Below are positions 10,003-20,655 of a stretch of 64,000 nucleotides of DNA, in pieces. Under the pieces are notes generated by a model. That model was not told the DNA's origin, did not search any database, and saw only the letters and a list, made by a program, of their open reading frames with translations. The translations under genes and the position numbers were made by a program. Numbering within the stretch: position 1 is the stretch's first letter; every line of letters begins with the position of its first letter. This stretch comes from Ectobius pallidus (lineage: Eukaryota > Arthropoda > Insecta > Blattodea > Ectobiidae): contig CAXKWD010000001.1 in the NCBI GenBank assembly GCA_964059195.1, positions 118,353,751 to 118,417,750 of the forward strand. The letters are read 5' to 3'.

Positions 10003-12643
10003 CTACTTAATTTAAAAAAGTTTAATATCATCGGTAAATAATTACTTAGTAATGTGTAATACTGATTTTGACCTGTTCCGTATTCAGTTCTCAATTATTA
10101 CAATGAATCCATGGAATATAATAGTAATAATATTAATAAGCCTTCTCATATCATATATAAGGAAAGGTTAGCTAATTGCCTTCGGTAGGACATAGCGTAG
10201 GAAGATTCATCCTTGGCCTGTAACAACCTTTAATTTTACCCTGGATTCTTATATGGAAACTTCCGTTTCACTGTGTTCAAAACTATCTAGTTAACTATTC
10301 CGCTCAAAAGTTGGAAGTGTACAGTGCACAGTGTTAAATAGGCTACAGTAATATTCTGAAGGAGACTAATCAAGCCACAATGGCTTACACTTAGGTTGCA
10401 CAGACACAGTTTCTCAAACGCACATGCACATATGCGCGCGCGCACATAAACACACACAGGCACAGTCACACGTTATGGCACCGGTTTAACTTACCTAAGA
10501 CTGTTTTCATTCAACCTAACACGTCAGATGGCCTTCGTTTTAATGTTCAGTCTTGTAAAACTGGACTTCAATTCAGGATAAATTAATTAGGTCACCAGAT
10601 ATTCTACATTCATTCTTTAATATTGAAGAAAGAGCATGTATGAACATATTTAGTTCCGGGATGCTTCACTGCCGCGTAAGATAGGTGTGGCAGGTCAATT
10701 GATCATTCAACTGACCATTCTGTAATGAATGTATAATGGGGCTTGAGTACATGATAATCAACACTGCCGCTAATTGGCGGGATTACTTCCAGGAGTACAA
10801 TGCATTGTATTATTTTCTCTGGAGCAAGTAACACATCCTCAATCAGAATGCTAACATATAGTTTCATGTTGTAAAGTGACTTTTTGAATTATAACACACG
10901 CTTTGTGAGCGGGAAGCTTACGTCTGAAGCCGTTTCCCGCAAGCATCTATGGAGATCCCTTTTACTCTAGTCTGATTCTATAATCCTTCATTCTCGTAGG
11001 CTAAACCCCTGAAAGGTGTCTTCTGTTAAGATACGAATGCACAATTATGTTTGCTTTTAATAAATAAGAATATATTTTCTATTGGAGCAATGGTTCTTCA
11101 AGATTGGATAATTTTCTTTAGGCAGTTAGTTAGCCAGTTGGTTTTATTTGCATAACACGGTGAAGTGTTTTTCATGACACAATAAAACTTATTACATAAA
11201 TTATCAAACATTTCTTAAGCATTCAATACATTTAAGATTACTAAATTATGGGTTGAATACAAAATGTAAATATAGCCCACAATTAATATAATGGTTAAAT
11301 GGGCTGAATTTAAAACTTTATACTTTATTGAAAGTTGAAAGTTGGTTTATTGCCTTGAATAAATGTTACTGAAGATCTGCACAATGTTAAAAACCTAGGA
11401 TAGATTCTTCCCAGAACAATTAATGATCTTTCGTAGAATTTAATATTTGTACCTTCAGTATAATAAAACCAAAACTTCCATTATAATATGCAATTTCAGA
11501 GGTTTAGCTCCATTATTATCTCGTGTGGCCTGGTGAAATTGTATAGGAATGCGATTCGCTGTTTCCTTGCACTTTTGACCTTTTTACTGCTACTGAGGTA
11601 TAAATGAATCATCTAAAGAACTGTATAAAAGAAGAGATGTAAAACTAATACAGAAAAGCTTTATGTAAAATATGAAGATTTTTATTCGTTGCTACGATTG
11701 TCTTTTATGGAAACCAACTATTCTACTAAAATCGTCCTCGACGATTTCAAACTTAGAACCCACTGATGATTTTACTTGATTTCTTAAACGAAAACATTAA
11801 ATTTGTATGAAGACCTTGATAAGTTCCTTCTCGGGTAATGTCTCGTCATCATTGATATGTTGTTAAAATTATAATTAATATACCAATTATTATCAATTCC
11901 TGATTAAATTGGTGAAATTATTTAATTAATCCTATTGTTATAATAAAGGCGCCAGGACCAAAGAGGAACATTGCTTTATTTAATATAATGATGTATAACA
12001 AATTGAAGAAATGCAATATCTAACCTTGAATATCTGCGAAAATAATGGCAAGTTTGCTTCATTTTGTGTTTCAACGAGGCAAAACGGAGGCATAGGCTAA
12101 AGCTGTTTCTCACTTGATCTAATTTCTGAGCCAAGTTTGAGATTGCAGGCGTATTAGAGAATGAGACATCTGAGACGGTGTTCATACATAGTGTTGTTCA
12201 TTAGCTAAACATGCCCCCTTACGTGCGGGAGCACTGCGAAAGCATACTGCAATTAAGTTTCTGCTTTTATACCTTTGCGACATGCATACAACCAAAACTT
12301 GAGTATATGGATTTTAAATGATGCAATCCATGCTGTAACCGAATCTCCCCCTCCTTCCCTTTTCATCTTGCTTTTCTGTGAGGCTCATTAAACTTTTCAA
12401 ATCCTGTTTCATAGAGAAAGGATATTAATTTGAAATGTTACGCAGTCGAAATTAAGGAAAAGTTAATAAATTCCTAACATCTACGTCTTTAATAGGCAGG
12501 AATAAAATGTAGACGGAGACTTTAATTTATTCATAACTTATTAGCTTTGACATATTAATTTAGAAGATAGTGCAAGATTTTCGAGCTGATAGTAATCCGG
12601 TTGGCTTGTACCCTATAGCTCATCGAATTTTAAAGAAATGTAC
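10003..12643. other. AT-rich host DNA, no gene recognised
   Basis: Contents I can name are a CA/CG alternating stretch at 10,418-10,475 and a small hairpin at 10,909-10,940 (GCGGGAA ... TTCCCGC). The remainder is AT-rich with no supported coding region. It ends at the target duplication of Element 1. Confidence 0.5.
10418..10475. repeat. Alternating purine-pyrimidine / CA-rich tract
   Basis: Bases 10,418-10,448 alternate purine and pyrimidine without a break for 31 positions, including GCGCGCGCGC, then grade into CACACAC. Such tracts can adopt Z-DNA in vitro. Function here is unknown. Confidence 0.7.
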
Positions 12644-12647
12644 AGTA
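12644..12647. repeat. Target-site duplication of Element 1 (left)
   Basis: AGTA directly precedes the left LTR end and is repeated directly after the right LTR end at 20,652-20,655. A 4-bp duplication is usual for Ty3/gypsy integration. Confidence 0.8.
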
Positions 12648-14080
12648 TATAACCGTTGCTTACGTTGGTCAGCTATTTATAACAGTTCTTTAATTAGGCC
12701 ACAAGATTGGACGTCATTTATAACCGTACTGGGGTTATGAAGATTTATCACTGTAGGTGGGATTTTTAGATGTGTAGTAGTTCTGGAGTTCTGATTAAAA
12801 TAAGGGGTGCCGGGCGTAGTACTCAGGGGTAGTTATAATCTAGAGAACTCTTATCTAGGGAAGTGGCTAGAGAAAATCGAGATAACAGTCAAAGGGCGGT
12901 GTCAGGAATAATGGTAACTAAAAGTTGAGTCGTCTTTTCAAATTAATATATATTTTCCAAAGTTTAGTATTTGCTGAAATGCTGAATTAATCGATTTAGT
13001 TCTATTAGATGATGTAAGTCCTGATATTTAGTAGTATTTAGTACGTCGTTAAGGTTCGTAAGTAACACTTTGTAACTTGCTAAATTGTAATAGTAATTAC
13101 TTCACTTGTACGCGCCGTTGAACACTTCTATTTACTTTCACATTTACTCTCTCGTAGTTTCTATTTGTATCGCGCGGATAATAATGTTCAATCTTACGTT
13201 CACAATTAAGGTTTCGTAATAATAAAATCAATGTCTTTACCAAATAATATAAATTACGCGCTTCGACGCTGCTAATAACTTCTATTTCTATCGCGCGGAT
13301 TATAACGTTTAAATATCAATATATTGCAAAGTTACTTGAGTTTAATAATGTTTAACGTGGTCTTTTGTCTGAAGTGTGTCTTGAAGTTCTTTAGTCTAAG
13401 CTGTCGTGTGATCAATAGATGACGAGATGTCCGTGCTTTCTGCTAATATCTTTGTAAGGGGTAGTGGGGGTAAGTAGTTCCAATTGGTTGTGTCTGTGTC
13501 TAAGTCTTCTCTGATTGGGGTAAGGTAGTTTCTTCTGCTATCCGATTTGAAATATATTCCGTTTTTCGTCGTTGAAACAGGCAAGTTGCATCGGTCATTA
13601 ATTACTTGAGCTGTCAAAATTGGCTAGGCGCCAGCCGGGCGGCTCAAGACGAAGTAGGCGGTACTAGGTTTATGTTTTTATCAATAACTCTGATAACTGA
13701 AAGTTATCATAGTTCTGGTTATTTAATCCTGATGGGCTATTTTACGGGGCTTCCAATGGTATTAATTTGTAGTGGGTGTGATAAAAATGAAAAGAGTTAT
13801 TAAGGTTTTTATATTAAAATGATGGAACGGGTTAATAAAAAGTTATGTGTAATATATCAAACTGTAGGGGCTGTTATTGGCTATTGATGGGTGTAATTGA
13901 TTTCCTTGTCGCTTTTTTCTTAATGGAGTAATTAATGTTTGAAGTTAGGTGTTATATGGGGAATGAATGTTTGAAGTTAGGTGTTATGTGTGGAAGTATA
14001 AACAGTAGGGTGCGTATTGTCAATCGTACAGGGGCTACATATGAGATTGTCGTCTGTGTTGAGTACAAAGTACGGTTACA
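12648..14080 (-). repeat. Element 1 3' LTR
   Basis: This 1,433-bp copy matches 19,219-20,651 at an offset of 6,571 bp with no differences in the lines I compared. It contains two internal direct repeats. One is a phrase around TATCGCGCGGAT at about 13,157 and 13,280. The other is a 22-bp repeat at 13,934-13,955 and 13,966-13,987. Small frames inside the LTR appear in both copies and look meaningless. Confidence 0.92.
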
Positions 14081-16566
14081 AGATGTCCGCATAATGATTA
14101 AAAAACTCACGCGAGGAATTGATCTGCGCAGAATCAATAAGAGCTGGATTTTATGATCATTATAATACCCAATCTGGAATTTGAAGAGTGGCGGTGTTTA
14201 GTTTTTGTATGAAATATGGAAATATAATTTTTCGATTCCCTAAAATAATTCTCCGTCGTCACTTCGAATCATTTCGTGGGTTCTCTCTATTGTGTTTTAC
14301 TTTGATATTAGCTTTTCTATCAATTGTCTTTGTTTTCAATATCTATTCTTGAAAAATTTAGATCCTTACATCATCTATACTTTTGATTAATTCTGCCGTA
14401 ATTACACATACACAAATAAATTCATAATCAATAAAATACACTTTTAACATAATTTTACCTTAAATTGGTCACTTTTCTTCTTGGTCGTAGTACACATTTT
14501 GCTGAGTTCATAGTCCATTTGATTAACTAGTAAAACAAAATCATAATTATACCTTATACACAAATAAAATTATAAAATACACTCGAATTTCTTGATATTA
14601 ATATTAATTTCAATATCTTCTTGCATAACGCTGATTTTTGATGCTAATCCATATGTTGTTGATGTCAAACGTTGGAGTACGCTAATCTTCCTCATTGGTC
14701 TACTTAATACACTGATATTATATTCAGATTACACATGTTTTCTTCCTACTCCTTTTTATCTATTTACCTCATTAATAATCATTCCTTAATGTTCCTTTTC
14801 ATTCTTTCAATATTCTTTTACCTTGTTTCCATTATTCTAACCTCATAAATCATCTTTTATGTCTTACCTTCACAATTTCTTTATTAATCTCAATACTCAT
14901 TATCATTCTTTTCTTTCATATTACTTTTAATACTCGTTATCATATTTCCTCATTTATTCTCATATTTCTCACTTCATAACTATCATTACTTCATATTTTC
15001 CTAGTAGACATATATTGTACCATCTTAATTATTCACTCATTTTGCTTATCATACATTTATTTCTTACCTTTTGTTATATTCCTCATTGTTTTACCTTCAA
15101 GATTCTTATTTGTTAACACACATATTTCTCAACAACTATTTCACTTTCAAATTCTTACTTAACTCTGATCATTCTTTTACTTCACTTTTGCTATACAATT
15201 CTACTTAATTAGTGTAGGGAGAGGGTTATTTCCTGTCCATATTGTTTATGTAAAATAATTTTTCTTTTTGAAAAATTAACAAAATTTAATTATTCTTACT
15301 CTGTGTACTACTCCAATAAAATTCAAATATGTCGAAATTTCAATGTTTACTTATTTACTACTTCAAATAATAGTGTGATTACCTTTGTCAAATGAATGTT
15401 TTAACTCTTCAGTTGAATAAATAAAGGGAGTGGCCTATCTTAAAATTACATATATACAAAGATTCACTAACAATGGCAATAAACTTATTTGTTGCACTTA
15501 TATCTGTAGTGGCATGGCTGTTGTGATGTCTCACTCTATTTTATAGAATAAGAATCATCTCATCATAGTCTTTGCAACAACCACGGGGAGGCTAATTACA
15601 CTCTACCTTGTAAGTATCACATTCGTTATATATAACGTCAGGTAAAACATTAATTTGAGAAGTATGAATCACTCTAATTATTTTACAATGTCAGTCTGAT
15701 AAAACGTTTTCTGAGTCCTGGTCGATAATCCTTTTTACTTCTCCTTCTGCTTTAAACTTTCTTAGGCATTTCTGTTTGGGGTTCATGACATAATATAGTT
15801 CTAACAGGTGATTGTTGTAGGTTACAAGAATTTCTTCTCAACAGTTTGTATTGGGGTCGTTGCCTGGTATTATACATGTGAAGTTCAATGTTTACTACCA
15901 GTTTACAGCACAGCGGGGTGTTTCCGGCCAAGGGTCGGTCGTACAATGAGTTGTAACCTGCTAAGGGGAGACTTGAGTTGAATGGGATTTTGTTCTCTTT
16001 GAATAAACTTTCTAAATTCTTACAATATCTGTTGCGTTGTATTGGGTTCCAAGGAGCATGTTGGTTAAAATAAAATTGGGGAAATTTTCTGAAATATTCA
16101 CTGAATTAATAGGGGTGACATTCTACACATATATACATTATTTACATCTTAACTAAGGGGTGTGGTTATGTCATCACTATTAACAAAATGTTAATTTAAT
16201 TTGATAAACTTCTTAAGTCATAAGTGTCCAAAAGAATTTCAATTTCCATGAATATTATTACTGTGGTCAAATATTTAATTAATATTCCAAACAAAATTTC
16301 AATTTATTTATTATCTAAAAGGAAAAATAACACTACTAATAATTGGATTGTTGTCAACAATGGGGGTGCACTCCACATTGCAGGCACTGGCATGGTTATT
16401 CTCTTTTAATTATTGTTGTTTATAAAATTTCAAACATTCAAATTTATTTATAATAAGGTAATGCTGGTTCATTTTGATATTTACATTTCCTGGAATAATT
16501 TTAACATTCTATGCTGTTTTGGGAAGTTTCGTTTTGAGTTATTTAGCGAAGGAAAAATAAGAAAAA
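14081..16566 (-). other. Element 1 non-coding 3' region
   Basis: About 2.5 kb between the gag stop and the 3' LTR, where an autonomous element would carry pol. It is very AT-rich (pyrimidine-rich on the plus strand around 14.6-15.2 kb) and lacks any pol motif on either strand. The bases directly against the 3' LTR (GCGGACATCT in element sense) are not a polypurine tract. One open stretch without an ATG at its start is listed separately. Confidence 0.8.
15752..16105 (-). other. Open stretch downstream of gag, function unknown
   Basis: On the element's coding strand, a frame of about 117 codons is open from a stop near 16,106 to a stop at 15,752. It has no ATG near its beginning; the first in-frame Met is about 75 codons in. 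The peptide is rich in Asn, Leu and Arg, contains pieces such as NQHAPWNPIQRNRYC and MYNTRQRPQYK, and matches no domain I know. It could be a decayed piece of pol or an accessory frame, or chance in an AT-rich region. Confidence 0.25.
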
Positions 16567-18792
16567 TTATGATCTATCAATCTGGTCGTGGGGGTTAGGG
16601 GTCCTTATTTCATTCTGGGATGTGTCATTATTTCCTTGTCTGTCTTCCATGTTACTCGGGGAATTGTTGTTAGGTCTATTTCTCGGGCTTTCATAAGAAT
16701 TGTTCCTTTCATATTGATTATTGTAGTTACGGCGGGAGTACCTGAAATTATTCCAGCCTCTATAGTAGGGGCGGAAAAAACCTTGATTATACTGATTTCG
16801 GTTAAACCAGTTAGGCCTATTTCCTGCATAGCCACGTCTGTTCTGACCACGGTAACTGTTCCCTTGCCTATTATTGTAATTGCCATACGGCCTGAAACGG
16901 AAACCACGGGTTTGCCAATTATTGCGGGCGTTCCGCACGTACTCTGTTTGGGGCCAATAAGGTCTGTTGTCCCTAGAATCATTGTTTTGCTGGTCCTCAT
17001 TAGAATTTCCTGTCCGCAACCCAATCTGGAAATTTTCCTGGCTGTCAGAAGTTTGTACCAGATTGATGTTTTTCCGGTGAGTTTGGTTAGCTGACACAAT
17101 GGGGTGCGATGGTTTAGTGGAAGTATAAGTTAGGTCCTGCATTGACTTTAGTAATTTTAACATCTCAGTGGTGGATTGAGGAGATGCGACAACAAGGCAA
17201 TTTCTTATTACAGGCGGAAAGTGAGACGGGAGTGCCTTTAGAAAATCTTGCTCCAAAATTTCTGGTTTAAGCAGTTGGCGGCTTTCACACAAAGAAATGA
17301 AATATTCTAGATAGGTTTGGCCGTGGCTACGGTCGTACTTACCTTGAAATATTCGCGATCTCAAACGGCTTTGCTCGCTTTCGTTCCAATACTCAGATAA
17401 AAACATTTCCTCAAACTGACCTATGGACAGGAGGTTGTTGGGATCGATGACTTGGAGCCAGCGAGCTGCGTTAGCTTTCAAAGATTGATTCACAAAAATC
17501 ATTTTTAGATGTTCTGGGACTCCTCGTAAAGCAAAATAAGTTTTTAGGTCCTTTAAATATCTGACAGGGTTTGTTTTCAAGGTATCTTCAAAATACGGTA
17601 ATGGAAAATCTGAATTGTGCAATGAAAAACTATTGTTTACAACATTTTGGGGTGTTTGATTAGTGCTGGCAGCTCGTTGATCCAATCCATTGTTGGTTCT
17701 GGGTAATGGTGCAGGTGGTTCTGGTATTTCAGGGGCTTGAGGTACTGGATCAGGGGGGTTGGAAGAAGTAGAGGCAGATGTTGATGGGGTATTGCAAACA
17801 TGAGGGATCAAAGCATTTTCCCTGGTTTGTTCGATTAGGCTTTCCTGGTCTCTTACCCTTTGCCTAAGTCGGTCTAATTCTGATTGAAGGGATACCAATT
17901 TAGTAGAATTGCTAACAGTTACCCTTTCTACTGAGGTGACATGATTTTCTACAGAGGAAATATGATTTGTCAACACTTGTTCTGAAGTAGCTATTTGAGC
18001 TGTGACTCTACTGTCTAAATTTTGTAATTCAGACGTAACCTGAGTGCGGTGTTCAGTGATTAAGGTTGTCAGTGTAGAGTTCATTGTTGTAATTTGTTGG
18101 TTTTGAATAGCAAGTTCGTCTCTTACTTGTTGATTTTGAGTAGCAAGTGTAGAATTTAGTGTAGTATTCATGTTAGTAATTTGATTTTCAAGTGTGGAGT
18201 TCATTGTGGTCATTTGTTGATTTTGACTTTCAAGTGTTGAATTTAGTTCGTTTCTCAATTGTTGGCTCTGTGTCTCTAGTGTGGAGTTCATAGTTGTATT
18301 CATGTTAGCAATTTGACTTTCAAGTGTGGAGTTCATTGTAGCATTTTGTGTGGCCATTTCATTTCTCAATTGTTGGCTCTGTGTTTCTAGTGTGGAATTT
18401 AATGTAGTATTTATGTTAGCAATCTGACTTTCAAGTGTGGAGTTCTGTGTAGCAAATTCGTTCACTTGAGTAGAAATTCCTACCATCATTGCCTGGATTT
18501 GTGACAAAAAATCTAAACTGAAAGAAGGAAGGTTAGGGTCTAAATTTATGGTGTTCTGAGTTGAAGTCGATGGGGTGGGTGCACTCACAGCTGGGATATT
18601 AACAGGGGGTTGCGTAACAGGCAAGCTAGCAAGGTCACTTTCGGTTTCATGCTGAGTAATTTCTAAGTTGTCAGAAATAGGAACAGAGGCACTTTCATTG
18701 TTTTCAGAAGTAGGATTCTGTTCTGAACATAATATCGGAGTATCAGAATTTGGCTCCATGATTTGGAATACTTTATTATTCCTTAATTTCAT
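16567..18792 (-). CDS. gag: Gag-like capsid protein of Element 1
   Basis: An intact 741-codon frame. Residues 1-90 are low-complexity and acidic. Residues about 93-325 form a long heptad-like region built from repeated units such as NSTLESQIAN and TLETQSQQLRNE, probably a coiled coil. A Pro-rich linker spans about 335-365. Residues about 395-555 resemble the capsid domain of retrotransposon Gag (FEDTLKTNPVRYLKDLKTYF, then AARWLQV, FLSEYW, FISLCE). The C-terminus (about 604-735) is rich in Arg, Asn, Tyr and Gly and presumably binds RNA. There is no CCHC zinc knuckle. Gag should assemble cytoplasmic particles around the element RNA. The first Met is used as start; a second Met at residue 12 is possible. 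The leader from the primer site is about 400 nt. It is not related to the Gag of Element 2. Confidence 0.85.
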   Translation of the reverse strand: MKLRNNKVFQIMEPNSDTPILCSEQNPTSENNESASVPISDNLEITQHETESDLASLPVTQPPVNIPAVSAPTPSTSTQNTINLDPNLPSFSLDFLSQIQAMMVGISTQVNEFATQNSTLESQIANINTTLNSTLETQSQQLRNEMATQNATMNSTLESQIANMNTTMNSTLETQSQQLRNELNSTLESQNQQMTTMNSTLENQITNMNTTLNSTLATQNQQVRDELAIQNQQITTMNSTLTTLITEHRTQVTSELQNLDSRVTAQIATSEQVLTNHISSVENHVTSVERVTVSNSTKLVSLQSELDRLRQRVRDQESLIEQTRENALIPHVCNTPSTSASTSSNPPDPVPQAPEIPEPPAPLPRTNNGLDQRAASTNQTPQNVVNNSFSLHNSDFPLPYFEDTLKTNPVRYLKDLKTYFALRGVPEHLKMIFVNQSLKANAARWLQVIDPNNLLSIGQFEEMFLSEYWNESEQSRLRSRIFQGKYDRSHGQTYLEYFISLCESRQLLKPEILEQDFLKALPSHFPPVIRNCLVVASPQSTTEMLKLLKSMQDLTYTSTKPSHPIVSANQTHRKNINLVQTSDSQENFQIGLRTGNSNEDQQNNDSRDNRPYWPQTEYVRNARNNWQTRGFRFRPYGNYNNRQGNSYRGQNRRGYAGNRPNWFNRNQYNQGFFRPYYRGWNNFRYSRRNYNNQYERNNSYESPRNRPNNNSPSNMEDRQGNNDTSQNEIRTPNPHDQIDRS

Positions 18793-19193
18793 AAACTAAT
18801 ACAATACAATTGAATTTACTAAAAACTAAAAATTAATTACAATACAAAAAAAATTTGAAATTTAAATTGAAAAAATTTACTTTGAATTCAAATAAAAATA
18901 GGAGCAAAATTCAGTTTTCGACACTTAAGTTGGATTAACGATACCCTTTTGTAGTCCAGATGTCCAGCGGCAGGCCAAAGGTGATGTCCAGGTGCCCAGG
19001 TGATGAGGGAAAATGTTGTAGATGAAGATCCAGGGGGGGGGTATTGATGAAATGATGAATAATCCAATGGTGTGCTGACTCTAATAAAATTTCTCACAGA
19101 ATTTAAAACTTGGTGGTGTGTGATTTAGTGTAGTGTTCCTGAATTTTATTGTTGAAAAATTAAATTTTATTGACTGGTCCCTCGATCTTCAAA
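18793..19193 (-). other. Element 1 leader between primer site and gag
   Basis: About 400 nt of untranslated leader in element sense. It includes a run of nine G on the plus strand near 19,030 and a 69-codon frame (18,888-19,097) upstream of gag. Packaging signals are expected here by analogy but none can be recognised. Confidence 0.6.
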
Positions 19194-19216
19194 TTCAAGC
19201 CCCACGTTGGGCGCCA
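19194..19216 (-). promoter_or_regulatory. Element 1 primer-binding site, tRNA-Lys(CUU)
   Basis: In element sense the site begins TGGCGCCCAACGTGGGGC two bases after the 5' LTR. The plus strand over these 23 bases equals the 3' end of animal tRNA-Lys(CUU), including CCA, with one mismatch (A for G in the T loop). The 18-nt core is the well-known Lys1,2 primer site. Confidence 0.9.
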
Positions 19217-19218
19217 TT

Positions 19219-20651
19219 TATAACCGTTGCTTACGTTGGTCAGCTATTTATAACAGTTCTTTAATTAGGCCACAAGATTGGACGTCATTTATAACCGTAC
19301 TGGGGTTATGAAGATTTATCACTGTAGGTGGGATTTTTAGATGTGTAGTAGTTCTGGAGTTCTGATTAAAATAAGGGGTGCCGGGCGTAGTACTCAGGGG
19401 TAGTTATAATCTAGAGAACTCTTATCTAGGGAAGTGGCTAGAGAAAATCGAGATAACAGTCAAAGGGCGGTGTCAGGAATAATGGTAACTAAAAGTTGAG
19501 TCGTCTTTTCAAATTAATATATATTTTCCAAAGTTTAGTATTTGCTGAAATGCTGAATTAATCGATTTAGTTCTATTAGATGATGTAAGTCCTGATATTT
19601 AGTAGTATTTAGTACGTCGTTAAGGTTCGTAAGTAACACTTTGTAACTTGCTAAATTGTAATAGTAATTACTTCACTTGTACGCGCCGTTGAACACTTCT
19701 ATTTACTTTCACATTTACTCTCTCGTAGTTTCTATTTGTATCGCGCGGATAATAATGTTCAATCTTACGTTCACAATTAAGGTTTCGTAATAATAAAATC
19801 AATGTCTTTACCAAATAATATAAATTACGCGCTTCGACGCTGCTAATAACTTCTATTTCTATCGCGCGGATTATAACGTTTAAATATCAATATATTGCAA
19901 AGTTACTTGAGTTTAATAATGTTTAACGTGGTCTTTTGTCTGAAGTGTGTCTTGAAGTTCTTTAGTCTAAGCTGTCGTGTGATCAATAGATGACGAGATG
20001 TCCGTGCTTTCTGCTAATATCTTTGTAAGGGGTAGTGGGGGTAAGTAGTTCCAATTGGTTGTGTCTGTGTCTAAGTCTTCTCTGATTGGGGTAAGGTAGT
20101 TTCTTCTGCTATCCGATTTGAAATATATTCCGTTTTTCGTCGTTGAAACAGGCAAGTTGCATCGGTCATTAATTACTTGAGCTGTCAAAATTGGCTAGGC
20201 GCCAGCCGGGCGGCTCAAGACGAAGTAGGCGGTACTAGGTTTATGTTTTTATCAATAACTCTGATAACTGAAAGTTATCATAGTTCTGGTTATTTAATCC
20301 TGATGGGCTATTTTACGGGGCTTCCAATGGTATTAATTTGTAGTGGGTGTGATAAAAATGAAAAGAGTTATTAAGGTTTTTATATTAAAATGATGGAACG
20401 GGTTAATAAAAAGTTATGTGTAATATATCAAACTGTAGGGGCTGTTATTGGCTATTGATGGGTGTAATTGATTTCCTTGTCGCTTTTTTCTTAATGGAGT
20501 AATTAATGTTTGAAGTTAGGTGTTATATGGGGAATGAATGTTTGAAGTTAGGTGTTATGTGTGGAAGTATAAACAGTAGGGTGCGTATTGTCAATCGTAC
20601 AGGGGCTACATATGAGATTGTCGTCTGTGTTGAGTACAAAGTACGGTTACA
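19219..20651 (-). repeat. Element 1 5' LTR
   Basis: This is the upstream LTR in element sense, 1,433 bp, matching 12,648-14,080. It should hold the element promoter. TGTAAC starts it at 20,651 and GTTATA ends it at 19,219, an imperfect 6-bp terminal inversion. The primer site follows after two bases. Confidence 0.92.
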
Positions 20652-20655
20652 AGTA
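20652..20655. repeat. Target-site duplication of Element 1 (right)
   Basis: AGTA directly follows the right LTR end and matches 12,644-12,647. Host sequence resumes with GAAGCATG. Confidence 0.8.

Larger units (their letters stand above)
12648..20651 (-). mobile_element. Element 1: gag-only LTR retrotransposon (8.0 kb)
   Basis: A complete LTR-to-LTR unit in minus orientation. It has 1,433-bp LTRs that look identical, termini TGTAAC ... GTTATA in element sense, a 4-bp target duplication AGTA and a tRNA-Lys(CUU) primer site next to the 5' LTR. There is one long gene, a 741-codon gag. The 2.5 kb between gag and the 3' LTR has no protease, reverse transcriptase, RNase H or integrase. This matches the class called TR-GAG in plants: terminal-repeat retrotransposons that encode only Gag and rely on another element for pol. 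Indistinguishable LTRs imply recent insertion. The autonomous partner is not in this window. Confidence 0.9.

Noticed and set aside
10909..10940. Hairpin GCGGGAA ... TTCCCGC as a terminator
   Set aside because: The stem is only 7 bp, has no following T run, and lies in eukaryotic host DNA.
13396..14156. Small frames inside the LTRs of Element 1, present in both copies
   Set aside because: Their identity between copies only reflects LTR identity. They are short, featureless and on inconsistent strands.
16588..17099. Two frames of about 165 codons overlapping the end of gag (one on each strand)
   Set aside because: They lie entirely inside the intact 741-codon gag frame and have no recognisable domain; alternative-frame shadows.
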